Below, in pieces: positions 33,148 through 41,884 of a stretch of 64,000 bases of DNA. The notes beneath the pieces were generated by a model. The model searched no databases, was not told the DNA's origin, and was given only the letters and a program-made list of their open reading frames with translations. How positions within the stretch are numbered: position 1 is the first letter of the stretch; the number at the start of each line of letters is the position of its first letter. The DNA lies in contig JBBRFB010000001.1 of assembly GCA_038225015.1 (NCBI GenBank), positions 1 through 64,000 of the forward strand, written 5' to 3'. The translations under genes were made by a program, and so were the position numbers. This DNA is from Schlegelella_A sp038225015. GTDB lineage: Bacteria; Pseudomonadota; Gammaproteobacteria; Burkholderiales; Burkholderiaceae_C.

Positions 33148-35115
33148 TCAGGGAACGCGGGCTGGATCGGCTTGGCGCGCACCCTCGCCGGCCAAGACGA
33201 CGGCTTTCGCCTCGTGCGCCGTTCGCAGTGGCGTCGCCGACGATGTCGCTACGCCGTCCTCCTCCTCGCGCGGCCGGTATTCCGGAACGAGCTCGCGCAG
33301 AATCGCCATAGCCTCATCGTGGCGTCGGCCGAGTCCGGCCTCGCGAAGCCTCTCCAGCGAGGCCGAGAGTGGTTCCCAGCGCAAGAAGGTTTCAGCAGCG
33401 CGCCAGATCCGCGGATGGTCACTCGGCGACACATCATCGCCGAGAAGAAGCTCCTCGAAGAGCTTCTCGCCCGGCCGCAGGCCGACGATCTCGATCTCGA
33501 TGTCGCCCTCCTGGCCATCGGCGCGTTCGGTCAGGCCCGAGAGATGAATCATCTTGCGTGCCAGGTCGATGATCCGGATGGGCTCGCCCATGTCGAGCAC
33601 GAAGACCTCGCCGCCATCGGCCATCGCGCCCGCCTGGATGACGAGCTGGGCCGCCTCCGGAATCAGCATGAAGAAACGGGTGATGTCACGGTGGGTCAGG
33701 GTCAGCGGGCCGCCACTGCGGATCTGCTGACGAAAGAGCGGCACGACAGAGCCGGAAGAGCCGAGCACGTTGCCGAAGCGCACGATCGAGAAGCGCGTCG
33801 TCGTCGTCGCGGCAAGGGCCTGAAAGATCTGCTCGGCGATCCGCTTGGTTGCACCCATCACGTTGGTCGGTCGGACCGCCTTGTCGGTTGAGACGAGGAT
33901 GCAAGCCTGCACCCCAGCCGCGGCAGCGGCTCGGGCCACCGCCAGGCTGCCGAACACGTTGTTTGTGATCCCCTGAAGGACATTGAATTCGACCAGAGGC
34001 ACATGCTTGTAAGCGGCGGCGTGATACACCGTGTCGATCGCGTGATGGGCGAGGAGCATCGACAGCAAGTCGCCGTCGACGACCGAGCCCAGCACCGAGA
34101 CGATCGACAGCACGGGGAAGTTTTGCCGCAACTCGCGGTCGATCTCGTAGAGCGCGAACTCCGAGTGATCCACGAGGACCAGCACGCGTGGCTGCTGTGA
34201 GGCGACCTGTCGGCATAGCTCAGTGCCGATCGACCCGCCAGCGCCGGTGACGAGAACGCCGCGGTCGAGGATGTTGCGGGTGAAGAGATCCGCGCGCGGT
34301 GGCACTGGCTCGCGACCGAGCAGATCCGTCAGCTCGACATCGCGCAGTGCCGACAAGGTGACCTTGCCACCGACGAGCTCGCGAATGCCTGGCAGTACCC
34401 GTGTCGGGATCGAGAGCGCTTCGAGTCGATCGAGAATCTCCTGGCGACGCCGAGCGCTCACCGTCGGCAACGCGACGACGAGCATGTCGATCCGTTCCGT
34501 GCGCGCGCTCGTCTCCAGATCCTCGACCGAATGGACGCGCAACCCTGCGACGAGCTTGCCCTGAAGGGCCGGATCGTCGTCGACGAAAAAGAGCGGCACG
34601 TAGGCGCGACTTTGCAGCATCGACTGCGCGAGATGGGCCCCGGCCAGGCCGGCACCGTAGATCACGGTCAGGTCGGGACGCATGCCGCTTCGCGACGCCG
34701 CCCGCCGACGTAGCACCGTGCGCGCGAAGAAGCGCGTGATGGCGACGTACGAGAAGGCCAATGAGCCGAAGATCCAGAGCGCGGCAAGACGGAAATCAAG
34801 CGAGAGCAGCACGGCCGTGGCGTGCGCCAGGACGACAACGACGAGCAACCCGGTCGCAGCGCGCATGATGATGCGCGAATCGAGATAGCGCACGACGGAG
34901 AGATAGAGGCCGGATTGGCCGAGGGCGGCAACGCAAGCTACCGCTGTGAAGCCGCCGAACAGGACATCGGTGCTGGCAGGCGGCGAGACGGCACCGTTGC
35001 GCAGGCAGATCGCCATGTAGAAAAGCCCCGGGAGGCAGATCGCGTCGAGCGCGACCATGAGAGCGATCTTCTGGCTTCGCGTCAGCGAAGCGAGCCGCGG
35101 CAGGAGCGGCGACAT
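33148..35115 (-). CDS. Membrane-anchored NDP-sugar 4,6-dehydratase, CapD/PglF/WbpM family
   Basis: 655 aa, full length for the family. Four or so transmembrane helices lie in the first 140 residues, then a Rossmann CoA-binding-like domain (VIYGAGLAGAHLAQSML, about 155-270) and the catalytic SDR domain: TGAGGSIGTELCRQ, AAAYKHVPLVE, STDKAVRPTNVMGATKR, RFGNVLGSSGSVVPLF and GLRPGEKLFEELL. It would convert UDP-GlcNAc to the 4-keto-6-deoxy sugar that starts the legionaminic/bacillosamine-type branch. It is the last gene of the large leftward operon; its ATG overlaps the upstream stop by one base. Confidence 0.92.
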   Translation of the reverse strand: MSPLLPRLASLTRSQKIALMVALDAICLPGLFYMAICLRNGAVSPPASTDVLFGGFTAVACVAALGQSGLYLSVVRYLDSRIIMRAATGLLVVVVLAHATAVLLSLDFRLAALWIFGSLAFSYVAITRFFARTVLRRRAASRSGMRPDLTVIYGAGLAGAHLAQSMLQSRAYVPLFFVDDDPALQGKLVAGLRVHSVEDLETSARTERIDMLVVALPTVSARRRQEILDRLEALSIPTRVLPGIRELVGGKVTLSALRDVELTDLLGREPVPPRADLFTRNILDRGVLVTGAGGSIGTELCRQVASQQPRVLVLVDHSEFALYEIDRELRQNFPVLSIVSVLGSVVDGDLLSMLLAHHAIDTVYHAAAYKHVPLVEFNVLQGITNNVFGSLAVARAAAAAGVQACILVSTDKAVRPTNVMGATKRIAEQIFQALAATTTTRFSIVRFGNVLGSSGSVVPLFRQQIRSGGPLTLTHRDITRFFMLIPEAAQLVIQAGAMADGGEVFVLDMGEPIRIIDLARKMIHLSGLTERADGQEGDIEIEIVGLRPGEKLFEELLLGDDVSPSDHPRIWRAAETFLRWEPLSASLERLREAGLGRRHDEAMAILRELVPEYRPREEEDGVATSSATPLRTAHEAKAVVLAGEGARQADPARVP

Positions 35116-36593
35116 CAACCGGCCGCGCCCAGGATGGCCCCGACCTCTTCGATCACTCGATCCTGCTGCTCGTCGGTGAGGTTCGAGCCCGACGGCAGGC
35201 AGATTCCGTTCTCGAAGAGTTCCTGAGATACCGAATGCGACGGGTGTCTGAAGTAGCGACAGGTGGCAAATACCGGCTGCAGCTGCAGCGGCTTCCACAC
35301 CGGGCGTGCCTCGATCCGCTGCGCGGCCAGCCGCCGGATGAGCTCGCCGGCAGCCACCCCGCGGCGACCGGGTGACAAGGTAGCCGTGCTCAGCCACCGG
35401 TTGGAATGGCTCCAGTCCGGCTCGGGCATGAACTCGATGCCGTCGCAGGAGCCCAACTCGGCTCGGTAGCGCTCGAAGATCCTGCGCCGCGACGCGACCC
35501 GATCGGAGAGCACGGTGAGCTGGCCACGTCCAACGCCGGCCAGGATGTTGCTCATGCGGTAGTTGTAGCCGATCACCGCATGCTCGTAGTGGATCGCCGG
35601 CTCCCGCGCCTGGGTCGCAAGGAATCGCGCCCGCGCGACCAGAGCGGCGTCGTCCGAGACGAGCATGCCGCCTCCCGACGTCGTGATGATCTTGTTGCCG
35701 TTGAAGGAAAAGATGCCGATTCGCCCGAAGCTGCCGCTCGGCTTGCCCTTGTAACGCGCGCCAAGCGACTCGGCCGCATCTTCAACTATCGGCACCTCGT
35801 AGCGTCGGCAAAGCGCCGCCAGCGGGTCGATGTCGGCGCTTTGCCCATAGAGGTTGACCACGATCACGGCCTTGGGCATCTTCCGGTTGCGATGCGCGTC
35901 GGCGAACGCTGCCTCGAGCGCCGCCGCCGACATGTTCCAGCTGTCGGGCTCGGAGTCGATGAAGACCGGTTCCGCGCCCTGATAGACGATCGGGTTGGCG
36001 CTGGCAGCGAAGGTCAGCGCCGAGCAGAAGACGACGTCGCCGCGTGTGACCCCGAGCAACAGGAGTGCCAGGTGAATTGCCGCCGTGCCCGAGCTCAGGG
36101 CCGCGGCGTGGCCGACGCCAACCATCTCGGCCAGTTCGCGCTCGAAGGCGTCGACATTCGGGCCAAGGGGAGCAATCCAGTTGGTGCGAAACGCCTCCTC
36201 GACGAACTCGCGCTCGCGTGTCCCGAGATGCGGTGTCGAAAGCAGGATCTGCTCGTCGACTTCCTTGCGATCGATCAGTCGCACGACATGTCCGGCGCTG
36301 TCGAGTACCGGCAGGTGGTTGATCGCGTGCTCGTTCATGAGCTCGAGGGCGCCCTGGCGGGTGTAACCGACCCGGAGGACGACTGAGTCGATGGTCGGCA
36401 GCGTCTCGATCGTGCCGTCGAGGTCCGTGCCGTCGAGGAGCAGACGCCGAATGTCGCCGTCGGTGACCGTGCGCTCGAACAGGCCTGCGGCGTCAACGAG
36501 CAGCAGGACGCCCGTGCCGGCATCCTCCAGCCGCTTCAGGGCCTCCCGGACGGTCGCTCCGCGGGTCACGCACGCATCGCGGATCTCGATCAA
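35115..36593 (-). CDS. CBS-domain pair fused to LegC-like aminotransferase
   Basis: 492 aa. A TTG start overlapping the legH-like stop (TTGA) is the only plausible one. Residues 1-115 form two CBS motifs (ATVREALKRLEDAG, RTVTDGDIRR; INHLPVLDSAGHVV), like those of PtmE guanylyltransferases. Residues about 118-492 are a DegT aminotransferase: LGTREREFVEEAFRTNWIAP, ALSSGTAAIHLALLLLG, VVNLYGQSAD, IVEDAAESLGA and PLP Lys301 in FNGNKIITTSGGGML. LegC enzymes aminate C4 of the UDP-4-keto sugar for legionaminic acid. Normal LegC/PglE proteins are near 380 aa without CBS. The CBS module may sense nucleotides; that is inference. Confidence 0.88.
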   Translation of the reverse strand: MIEIRDACVTRGATVREALKRLEDAGTGVLLLVDAAGLFERTVTDGDIRRLLLDGTDLDGTIETLPTIDSVVLRVGYTRQGALELMNEHAINHLPVLDSAGHVVRLIDRKEVDEQILLSTPHLGTREREFVEEAFRTNWIAPLGPNVDAFERELAEMVGVGHAAALSSGTAAIHLALLLLGVTRGDVVFCSALTFAASANPIVYQGAEPVFIDSEPDSWNMSAAALEAAFADAHRNRKMPKAVIVVNLYGQSADIDPLAALCRRYEVPIVEDAAESLGARYKGKPSGSFGRIGIFSFNGNKIITTSGGGMLVSDDAALVARARFLATQAREPAIHYEHAVIGYNYRMSNILAGVGRGQLTVLSDRVASRRRIFERYRAELGSCDGIEFMPEPDWSHSNRWLSTATLSPGRRGVAAGELIRRLAAQRIEARPVWKPLQLQPVFATCRYFRHPSHSVSQELFENGICLPSGSNLTDEQQDRVIEEVGAILGAAG

Positions 36594-37222
36594 CTCGACT
36601 TTCCTCCCAGCCGGCGCGCCGGCACGCCGGCAACCACGGCGCCGGGCACGACGTCGCCGTCGACGACAGCGCCTGCGCCGATCACGGCCCCGTCGCCGAT
36701 TTTGACTCCCGGCAGGACATTCGCACCAGCACCGACCAGAACACCCCTTCCCAGCACGACGGCGCCGGCCAGCGTCGCGTTCGGTGCAACGTGCGAGAAC
36801 GCGCCGACGACGCAGTCGTGGTCGACGACCGCGCCGTGGTTGACGATGCTCCCGCCGCCGACGCTGGCGCCGGGAGCGACGACGGCTTGAGCGGCGACGA
36901 AGCATCCCGGCCCGAGCTCGCTCGAGGGCGCGACAACCGCCGCGGGATGCACGATCGTCACCGCCCGGCCGCCACGTCCGAGCAGCTGCGCGGTGGTTTC
37001 GGCGCGTACCGCGTTGCGTCCGATGGCCACGTGAAAGTGAAAATCGATCGAGGTACACAGGTCGGCGACGGGGCCGACTCGGCGGCCGAAGATCGAGCCA
37101 CCGTGCAGGGCCGGGTCGTCGTCGGCGAAGGCTGCCGTGACACTTTCGTCGCCAGCGATGAGCGCGTCCATCACGACGCGTCCGTGGCCCCCCGCGCCGA
37201 CGATGACGATCTCAGTACGCAT
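36590..37222 (-). CDS. PglD/LegH-like sugar N-acetyltransferase
   Basis: 210 aa. The N-terminal Rossmann-like domain (IVIVGAGGHGRVVMDAL) and C-terminal left-handed beta-helix (CFVAAQAVVAPGASVGGGSIVNHGAVVDHDCVVG in outline, then GAGAVVDGDVVPGAVVAGVPAR) are the NeuD/PglD architecture, with the catalytic His in NHGAVVDHD. Acetylates the 4-amino group of UDP-4-amino-4,6-dideoxy-GlcNAc to give UDP-diacetylbacillosamine in the legionaminic route. The start overlaps the legG-like stop by 11 nt. Confidence 0.9.
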   Translation of the reverse strand: MRTEIVIVGAGGHGRVVMDALIAGDESVTAAFADDDPALHGGSIFGRRVGPVADLCTSIDFHFHVAIGRNAVRAETTAQLLGRGGRAVTIVHPAAVVAPSSELGPGCFVAAQAVVAPGASVGGGSIVNHGAVVDHDCVVGAFSHVAPNATLAGAVVLGRGVLVGAGANVLPGVKIGDGAVIGAGAVVDGDVVPGAVVAGVPARRLGGKSS

Positions 37223-38354
37223 TGGACTTGTTCAATAGCGTCGCCGAGAGCTCCGACTCGGCGAGCACCTCGACGATGCGACGGCCGGCGCGACCGTCGC
37301 CGTAGCGGTTGCCGGCGGGCAGGCGCCCTGCCGCCAGCGCAGCGCGGATCGCGCTGCGCAACGCGCCGGCTTCGGCCTCGATGTCGGTGACGTTGGCGTT
37401 GCGCTCGCGCAGGTTCTGCCGTGAGCCGACGTTGACGACAGGCGTGCCGAACGTGGCAGCTTCGATGATGCCGCTGCTCGAGTTGCCGATCATGACGTCG
37501 CAGCAGGCCATCCAGGAGACAAACGTCGGCCGCGGCAGGTGCGCCTCGACGACGAAGGACTCGGCGTCGGCGGCCCGTGCCAGCACGTCGCGAACGCCTT
37601 CGTTGCCGGCGTCGGAATTCGGCATCAGCGCAATCGTCGCGACGTTCTCGGCCGCCAGCGCATCGACGATCGCCTGGGCTTGGGCGGCGGCCCGGCTGGC
37701 CTCGGCCAGGACGGGGTGGAAGACGAGGAGCGCCAGCGGGCGGTCGACGGGCAGACCGGCGGCGCGGCAGAGGTCAACGCGGTTGGTCGTCGCCAAGCCG
37801 ACCAGGTCGTCGAGGCCGGGTGCGCCGACGAGGTAGATGTGCTCGGGCCGTTCGCCCATGCGGACAAGCCGGTTCCTCGCTTCGTCGGTAGCGACGAGGT
37901 GAAGGTGAGACAGCTTGGTGATCGCATGCCGTACCGGCTCGTCCACGGTACCCGAGCGCTCGCCGCCGTGAATGTGCGCCACGGGAACGTTCAGGTGGAT
38001 CGCAGCGAGGGCGCCGGCGAGCATCTCGCCGCGATCGCCGAGCACGACGACCAGGTCGGGGCGCTCCCGCTGCAGCGCATCGACGAATCCGATCAGCATG
38101 CGGCCAATGTTGCGCGCCATCGCCGCGCCTCCGGTGTCGTCGAGGTCGACGTCGACGTGCGCCGCGATCGACAGGCCCGCCGCAACGATCTCGTCGACCG
38201 TGCGCCCGTGCCTTGAAGACAGATGCATCCCGGTGACGAGCAGCGTCAGGCGCACTCGCTCGTCGTCGGCGAGCGCGCGCAGCGTCGACGCCATGAGGCC
38301 AAAGTCGGCACGGGTCCCGGTGACGTAGCAGATGCGCCGCGGCTCGCCGCTCAT
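37212..38354 (-). CDS. Hydrolysing UDP-sugar 2-epimerase, LegG/NeuC type
   Basis: 380 aa from the ATG at 38354, which overlaps the legI-like stop (ATGA). Core signatures: YVTGTRADFGLM, TGMHLSSRHGRTVDEI, VVLGDRGEMLAGALAA, HIHGGERSGTVDE, LVGAPGLDDL and MIGNSSSGIIEAATFGTPVVNVG. It releases the free 2-epimerised 6-deoxy sugar (2,4-diacetamido-2,4,6-trideoxymannose if the pathway is legionaminic) for condensation with phosphoenolpyruvate. Confidence 0.9.
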   Translation of the reverse strand: MSGEPRRICYVTGTRADFGLMASTLRALADDERVRLTLLVTGMHLSSRHGRTVDEIVAAGLSIAAHVDVDLDDTGGAAMARNIGRMLIGFVDALQRERPDLVVVLGDRGEMLAGALAAIHLNVPVAHIHGGERSGTVDEPVRHAITKLSHLHLVATDEARNRLVRMGERPEHIYLVGAPGLDDLVGLATTNRVDLCRAAGLPVDRPLALLVFHPVLAEASRAAAQAQAIVDALAAENVATIALMPNSDAGNEGVRDVLARAADAESFVVEAHLPRPTFVSWMACCDVMIGNSSSGIIEAATFGTPVVNVGSRQNLRERNANVTDIEAEAGALRSAIRAALAAGRLPAGNRYGDGRAGRRIVEVLAESELSATLLNKSNAY

Positions 38355-39388
38355 TCCAGGTCTTCCCAACGCAGCGTGCTGCCGGCGGGAAGCGGGGCGC
38401 GCAGGCTGCGCCCGACGACGGCCTCGAGATCGCGAGGCTCGATGCCTGTTCCCGGGCGCAGCAGGCAGATGTCCGACCGGCCCAGGACCGCGCCTTGCGG
38501 CAGCTCGCGCGCCGTCGTGACGCTGCGTCGGACGAGCGCGCGCACCGGCAGCTCGGAGGCGGTCGGCTGCTTGACGTCGCTGCCGAGCGAGCGCTCCACG
38601 GCGCGGATCTGCGCAATCAGCCGCTCAAGCTCTTCTGGTGGCAGCGACGCCCGGTGATCGGGCCCCGGCAGGCTGGTGTCCAGGGTGAAATGCTTTTCGA
38701 TCACCCGGGCGCCGAGCGCGACGGCGGCCGTCGAGACGGCAACCCCGAGCGTGTGGTCGGAATAGCCGACCGGTAACCCCGTGGCTTCGGCAATCGTCTG
38801 CATCGCCCGCAGGTTCACGTCGTCGACCGCCGCGGGGTAGTTCGACGTGCAATGCAGGACGCACACCATCTCGGCGAGCGGCCGTTCCAGGCCGAGACGC
38901 CCGCGCTCGCTTCGGATGAGCGCGACGGCCTGCTCGATCTCCTCCAGGCTCGCCATGCCGGTCGAGACGATAAGCGGCAGGTCCTTGGCCACCAGATGGC
39001 GAAGAAAGGGGAGGTTGGTGATTTCGCCCGACGGCACCTTCAGCCGCCGAACGCCGAGGGCGACGAGGAAGTCGGCGGCGTCTTCGTCGAACGGCGTCGA
39101 CATGAACTCGATGCCGCGCGCCGCGCAGCGCTCGAGGAGCAGCCGGTGCAACGCCTCCGACATCTCGAGCTCGCGCAGCATGCCGTGCTGGTCGCCCGCG
39201 CCCGTCGTCTCTTCCTGGTAGGCCGCCTTGGCGGCGCCGCGGCGGACGAGCTTGTCGGCCGAGAAAGTCTGGAACTTCACCGCGTCGGCGCCGCAGCGGG
39301 CAGCGACGTCGACCAGTTGGAGGGCCAGCTGGGTCGAGCCGTTGTGGTTCACGCCGGCCTCGGCGATGACGAACGTGCGCTCGGCCAT
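38351..39388 (-). CDS. Nonulosonic acid synthase, LegI/NeuB family
   Basis: 345 aa. Condenses a 6-carbon amino sugar with phosphoenolpyruvate to a nine-carbon keto acid. FVIAEAGVNHNGS, VKFQTFSADKLV, MSTPFDEDAADFL, KVPSGEITNLPFL, STGMASLEEI, LHCTSNYPA, GYSDHT and EKHFTLDTSLPGPDHRASL are all present; the C-terminal SAF/antifreeze-like domain starts near residue 285. Legionaminic specificity is inferred from the neighbouring PglF-, LegC-, LegH- and LegG-like genes; pseudaminic or sialic acid synthases are close homologues. Confidence 0.92.
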   Translation of the reverse strand: MAERTFVIAEAGVNHNGSTQLALQLVDVAARCGADAVKFQTFSADKLVRRGAAKAAYQEETTGAGDQHGMLRELEMSEALHRLLLERCAARGIEFMSTPFDEDAADFLVALGVRRLKVPSGEITNLPFLRHLVAKDLPLIVSTGMASLEEIEQAVALIRSERGRLGLERPLAEMVCVLHCTSNYPAAVDDVNLRAMQTIAEATGLPVGYSDHTLGVAVSTAAVALGARVIEKHFTLDTSLPGPDHRASLPPEELERLIAQIRAVERSLGSDVKQPTASELPVRALVRRSVTTARELPQGAVLGRSDICLLRPGTGIEPRDLEAVVGRSLRAPLPAGSTLRWEDLE

Positions 39389-39390
39389 CG

Positions 39391-40176
39391 TCACCAGACG
39401 GTGAGGCCGCCGTCGACGACCAAGTTCTGTCCGGTCACGTAGCTCGAGGCGTCGGAGAGCAGATAGACGAGAGCGCCGCACAGCTCGTCGGGCCGACCCA
39501 TGCGAGCCATCGGAACGCGCTCGCTGTAGCGGTCGACGAACGTCCGGTTCTGGCCACTGAAGATGCCGCCCGGCGTCAGCGCGTTGACGCGAACGCCCTT
39601 GGCGCCCCAGTAGCTGCTCAGGTAGCTGGTCAGGCCCCACAGGCCCGCCTTCGAGACGCTGTAGATCGCCGGCGTGTTGATCGGCCGGCCGAGGTATTCG
39701 GAACCCTGGTAGATGCGCTGGTCCGGTGCGACGACGCCGTAGATCGAGAGCACGTTGACGATGCTGCCCGCCCCCGCCGCGGCCATTGCCGAGCCGAACT
39801 CCTGGCAGCACACGAACGCTCCCGTCAGGTTCACCGACATGACGTGATTCCAGTCGTCGAGGGGAAATGTCTCCAGCGGCTCGAAGAAGTTCGGGCTCTT
39901 CGTCGCCGCGTTGTTGAGCAGCCCGTCGATGCGCCCGAGGCGCGCCACCGTGGCTTCGCGAACGCCGGCCATCTCGGCGCGGATCCGGATGTCGGCACGG
40001 TGAGGAACGAGGCCTTCGCCCGCGGTCGCCTGCAGCCGATCGAGGGCTTCGCCGTCGGCATCGACCGCAACGACCTGCGCCCCGCCGGCGAGCAGTTCGC
40101 GGCAGAACACCTCGCCCAGGAGGCCCGCCGCGCCGGTGACGACGACGACCTTTCCTTCGAGCGCCGCGCCGCTCAC
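39391..40176 (-). CDS. SDR oxidoreductase, PtmA-like
   Basis: 261 aa, GTG start overlapping the legF-like stop (GTGA). Classical SDR: VVVVTGAAGLLGEVFCREL, NNAATKSP, catalytic Ser in IVNVLSIYGVV and Tyr/Lys in AIYSVSKAGLWG; C-terminus YVTGQNLVVDGGLTVW. The insertion YQGSEYLGRPINTP between Ser and Tyr resembles the PtmA-type reductases of flagellar legionaminic acid loci. The exact reaction is not established. Confidence 0.85.
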   Translation of the reverse strand: MSGAALEGKVVVVTGAAGLLGEVFCRELLAGGAQVVAVDADGEALDRLQATAGEGLVPHRADIRIRAEMAGVREATVARLGRIDGLLNNAATKSPNFFEPLETFPLDDWNHVMSVNLTGAFVCCQEFGSAMAAAGAGSIVNVLSIYGVVAPDQRIYQGSEYLGRPINTPAIYSVSKAGLWGLTSYLSSYWGAKGVRVNALTPGGIFSGQNRTFVDRYSERVPMARMGRPDELCGALVYLLSDASSYVTGQNLVVDGGLTVW

Positions 40177-40868
40177 TGGCTGACTCCCCGCCGCTCGCTC
40201 ATCAGCATCTCGACGATGCGAAAGTCGAGTGGGCTGTCGATGTCGATCGAGCGCTCGCGCGGCATGACGTGCATGGCGACACGCCCCGACCACAAGCCCT
40301 TGGCCAGGGTCTCGCGGTGCCAGACGTAGATCGAGGCGTTCATCGAGTAGACGGCCGGCGCCTGCTGGCGCGCGACGACCACGCCTTTGGGCGGGCAAAC
40401 GAGGCCGATCCGGCCGCCGGGTTTGCGTTCGACCATGTTGAAGTATGGGTTCTTTTCCGACTCGAAGGCCGTGATCACGGCGTCGACGCGCTCGTCGAGC
40501 AGGGCCAGGCAGGCCACAATGTCGGCGATCTCGCGCAGCGGCGAGGTCGGATCGAGATCGACGAGCCGATCGAAGGGGCCTACCTCGGCCAGATGCCAAG
40601 CGGCGAGGTGCTGGATCACCGGCACCTTGGCAGCGCTCGCCGTGGCCATCGCGGCCGGGCGCAGGAACGGGACGTGCGCGCCGTGGGCGCGGGCGACGGC
40701 GGCGATCTCCTCGTCGTCGGTCGAGACGAACACCGAGTCGACGCCGGGCGTAGAGCGGGCCTGCTCGATCGTCCAGGCGATGAGCGGCCGGCCGAGCAGT
40801 GGCCGGATGTTCTTGCGCGGGACGCCGACCGAGCCGCCGCGCGCGCAGATCGTCGCGATCGTCTTCAT
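40173..40868 (-). CDS. CMP-nonulosonate cytidylyltransferase, LegF/NeuA/PtmB-like
   Basis: 231 aa. Activates the nonulosonic acid with CTP. N-terminal ICARGGSVGVPRKNIRPLLGRPLIAWTI is the nucleotide-binding loop, with VFVSTDDEEIAAVA, LDPTSPLREIADI and the late SIDIDSPLDFRIVEML all characteristic of CMP-sialate/legionaminate synthetases. The start overlaps the next upstream gene (ATGA). It confirms that this locus makes a CMP-linked nonulosonate. Confidence 0.9.
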   Translation of the reverse strand: MKTIATICARGGSVGVPRKNIRPLLGRPLIAWTIEQARSTPGVDSVFVSTDDEEIAAVARAHGAHVPFLRPAAMATASAAKVPVIQHLAAWHLAEVGPFDRLVDLDPTSPLREIADIVACLALLDERVDAVITAFESEKNPYFNMVERKPGGRIGLVCPPKGVVVARQQAPAVYSMNASIYVWHRETLAKGLWSGRVAMHVMPRERSIDIDSPLDFRIVEMLMSERRGVSQ

Positions 40869-41842
40869 CGCCGCCTCGCGTCGGCGCGCGCCGCCATCAC
40901 GACCTCGAGCGCGCGGATGCCGTGCTCAAGCGGCTGCGATGTCTGGCGACCCTCATCTATCGCGTCGAGCAGCTCGCGCATCGCATGCCGGTACGTCGCC
41001 GCGACGTCGAAGGCGTCCGCCGGCAGCGCGACGGGCTCCGCCTCACCGATTCGCTGCAGGACGAGCGTGCGCTGCTGCAGATTCCAGGCGAGGGTTCCTT
41101 CGTCGCCGACGATCGCGTAGCTCCGCACCGGGCTGCGGCTGATGTAGTCGAGCTCGATCGTCACCACCGGCCCGCCGGCGCGGCCGAGCAGCAGGCACGC
41201 CACGTCTTCGCAATCGATGTCGAGGCTCGACGCACGCGCCTGCAGCGACCTGACGTCGCCGAACGACCCGAACAGCCACAGGGACGCGTCCACCTCGTGA
41301 ATGAGGTCGAGCAGCACGCCGCCCCCCAGCGCCGCCCTGGCGCTGTAGCTGGCCCGGTAGTCGCGCGTCGGGCGCCAGTCGGGCAGGTACTGGCCGGCTT
41401 CCAGCCTCGCCCGCGCGATGCGCCCGATGGCGCCTTGCTCGAGCAACTCGCGCAGACGCGACAGCGACGGAAGGAAGCGAAGGTTGCAGCCGACGATATG
41501 GGGCGGCAAAGCACCGCCGGCGACGGTCTTCAGCATCGCCAGATCCTCTGCGGTCGTGACTAGGGGCTTCTCGGCATAGAAGGGAATGCCGTGCTCGATG
41601 GCGGCGACCAGGGGCCGCAGGTGGAGCGCGCTCGGGTTCGAGATCAGCATGAGGTCGGGGCGCCTGGCGAGCGCCTCCTCTAGCGAGGACGACGACGACT
41701 CGTCCGCAGCCAGCGCCTCGTCCCGTCCCCGACCTTCGCGCAGCAGATCGAACCGCACGTCGTGCGCCATCAGGCGCAGATTATCCATGTGCCTGCGACC
41801 GATCGAACCCGCGCCGACCACCAGCACCCGCCGCAGCCCCAT
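40865..41842 (-). CDS. Gfo/Idh/MocA oxidoreductase, PtmF-like
   Basis: 325 aa from the ATG at 41842, which has a GAGGA site 5 nt upstream; ATGs at 41860 and 41872 are alternatives. The N-terminal VLVVGAGSIGRRHMDNLRLM, SNPSALHLRP, YAEKPLVTTAEDL and the C-terminal domain with GGGVLLDLIHEVDASLWLFG define the family. Genes of this kind accompany ptmA and ptmB in legionaminic acid loci. Substrate unknown. The stop overlaps the legF-like start. Confidence 0.82.
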   Translation of the reverse strand: MGLRRVLVVGAGSIGRRHMDNLRLMAHDVRFDLLREGRGRDEALAADESSSSSLEEALARRPDLMLISNPSALHLRPLVAAIEHGIPFYAEKPLVTTAEDLAMLKTVAGGALPPHIVGCNLRFLPSLSRLRELLEQGAIGRIARARLEAGQYLPDWRPTRDYRASYSARAALGGGVLLDLIHEVDASLWLFGSFGDVRSLQARASSLDIDCEDVACLLLGRAGGPVVTIELDYISRSPVRSYAIVGDEGTLAWNLQQRTLVLQRIGEAEPVALPADAFDVAATYRHAMRELLDAIDEGRQTSQPLEHGIRALEVVMAARADARRR

Positions 41843-41884
41843 CGTCTTCCTCGCCGACATCCCTTGAACCATGAAGCCCGACGC

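Noticed and set aside
35115..37058. Longer N-terminus for the CBS-aminotransferase upstream of 36593
   Set aside because: The upstream part is the shadow of the PglD-like acetyltransferase; the TTG overlapping its stop is the only supported start.
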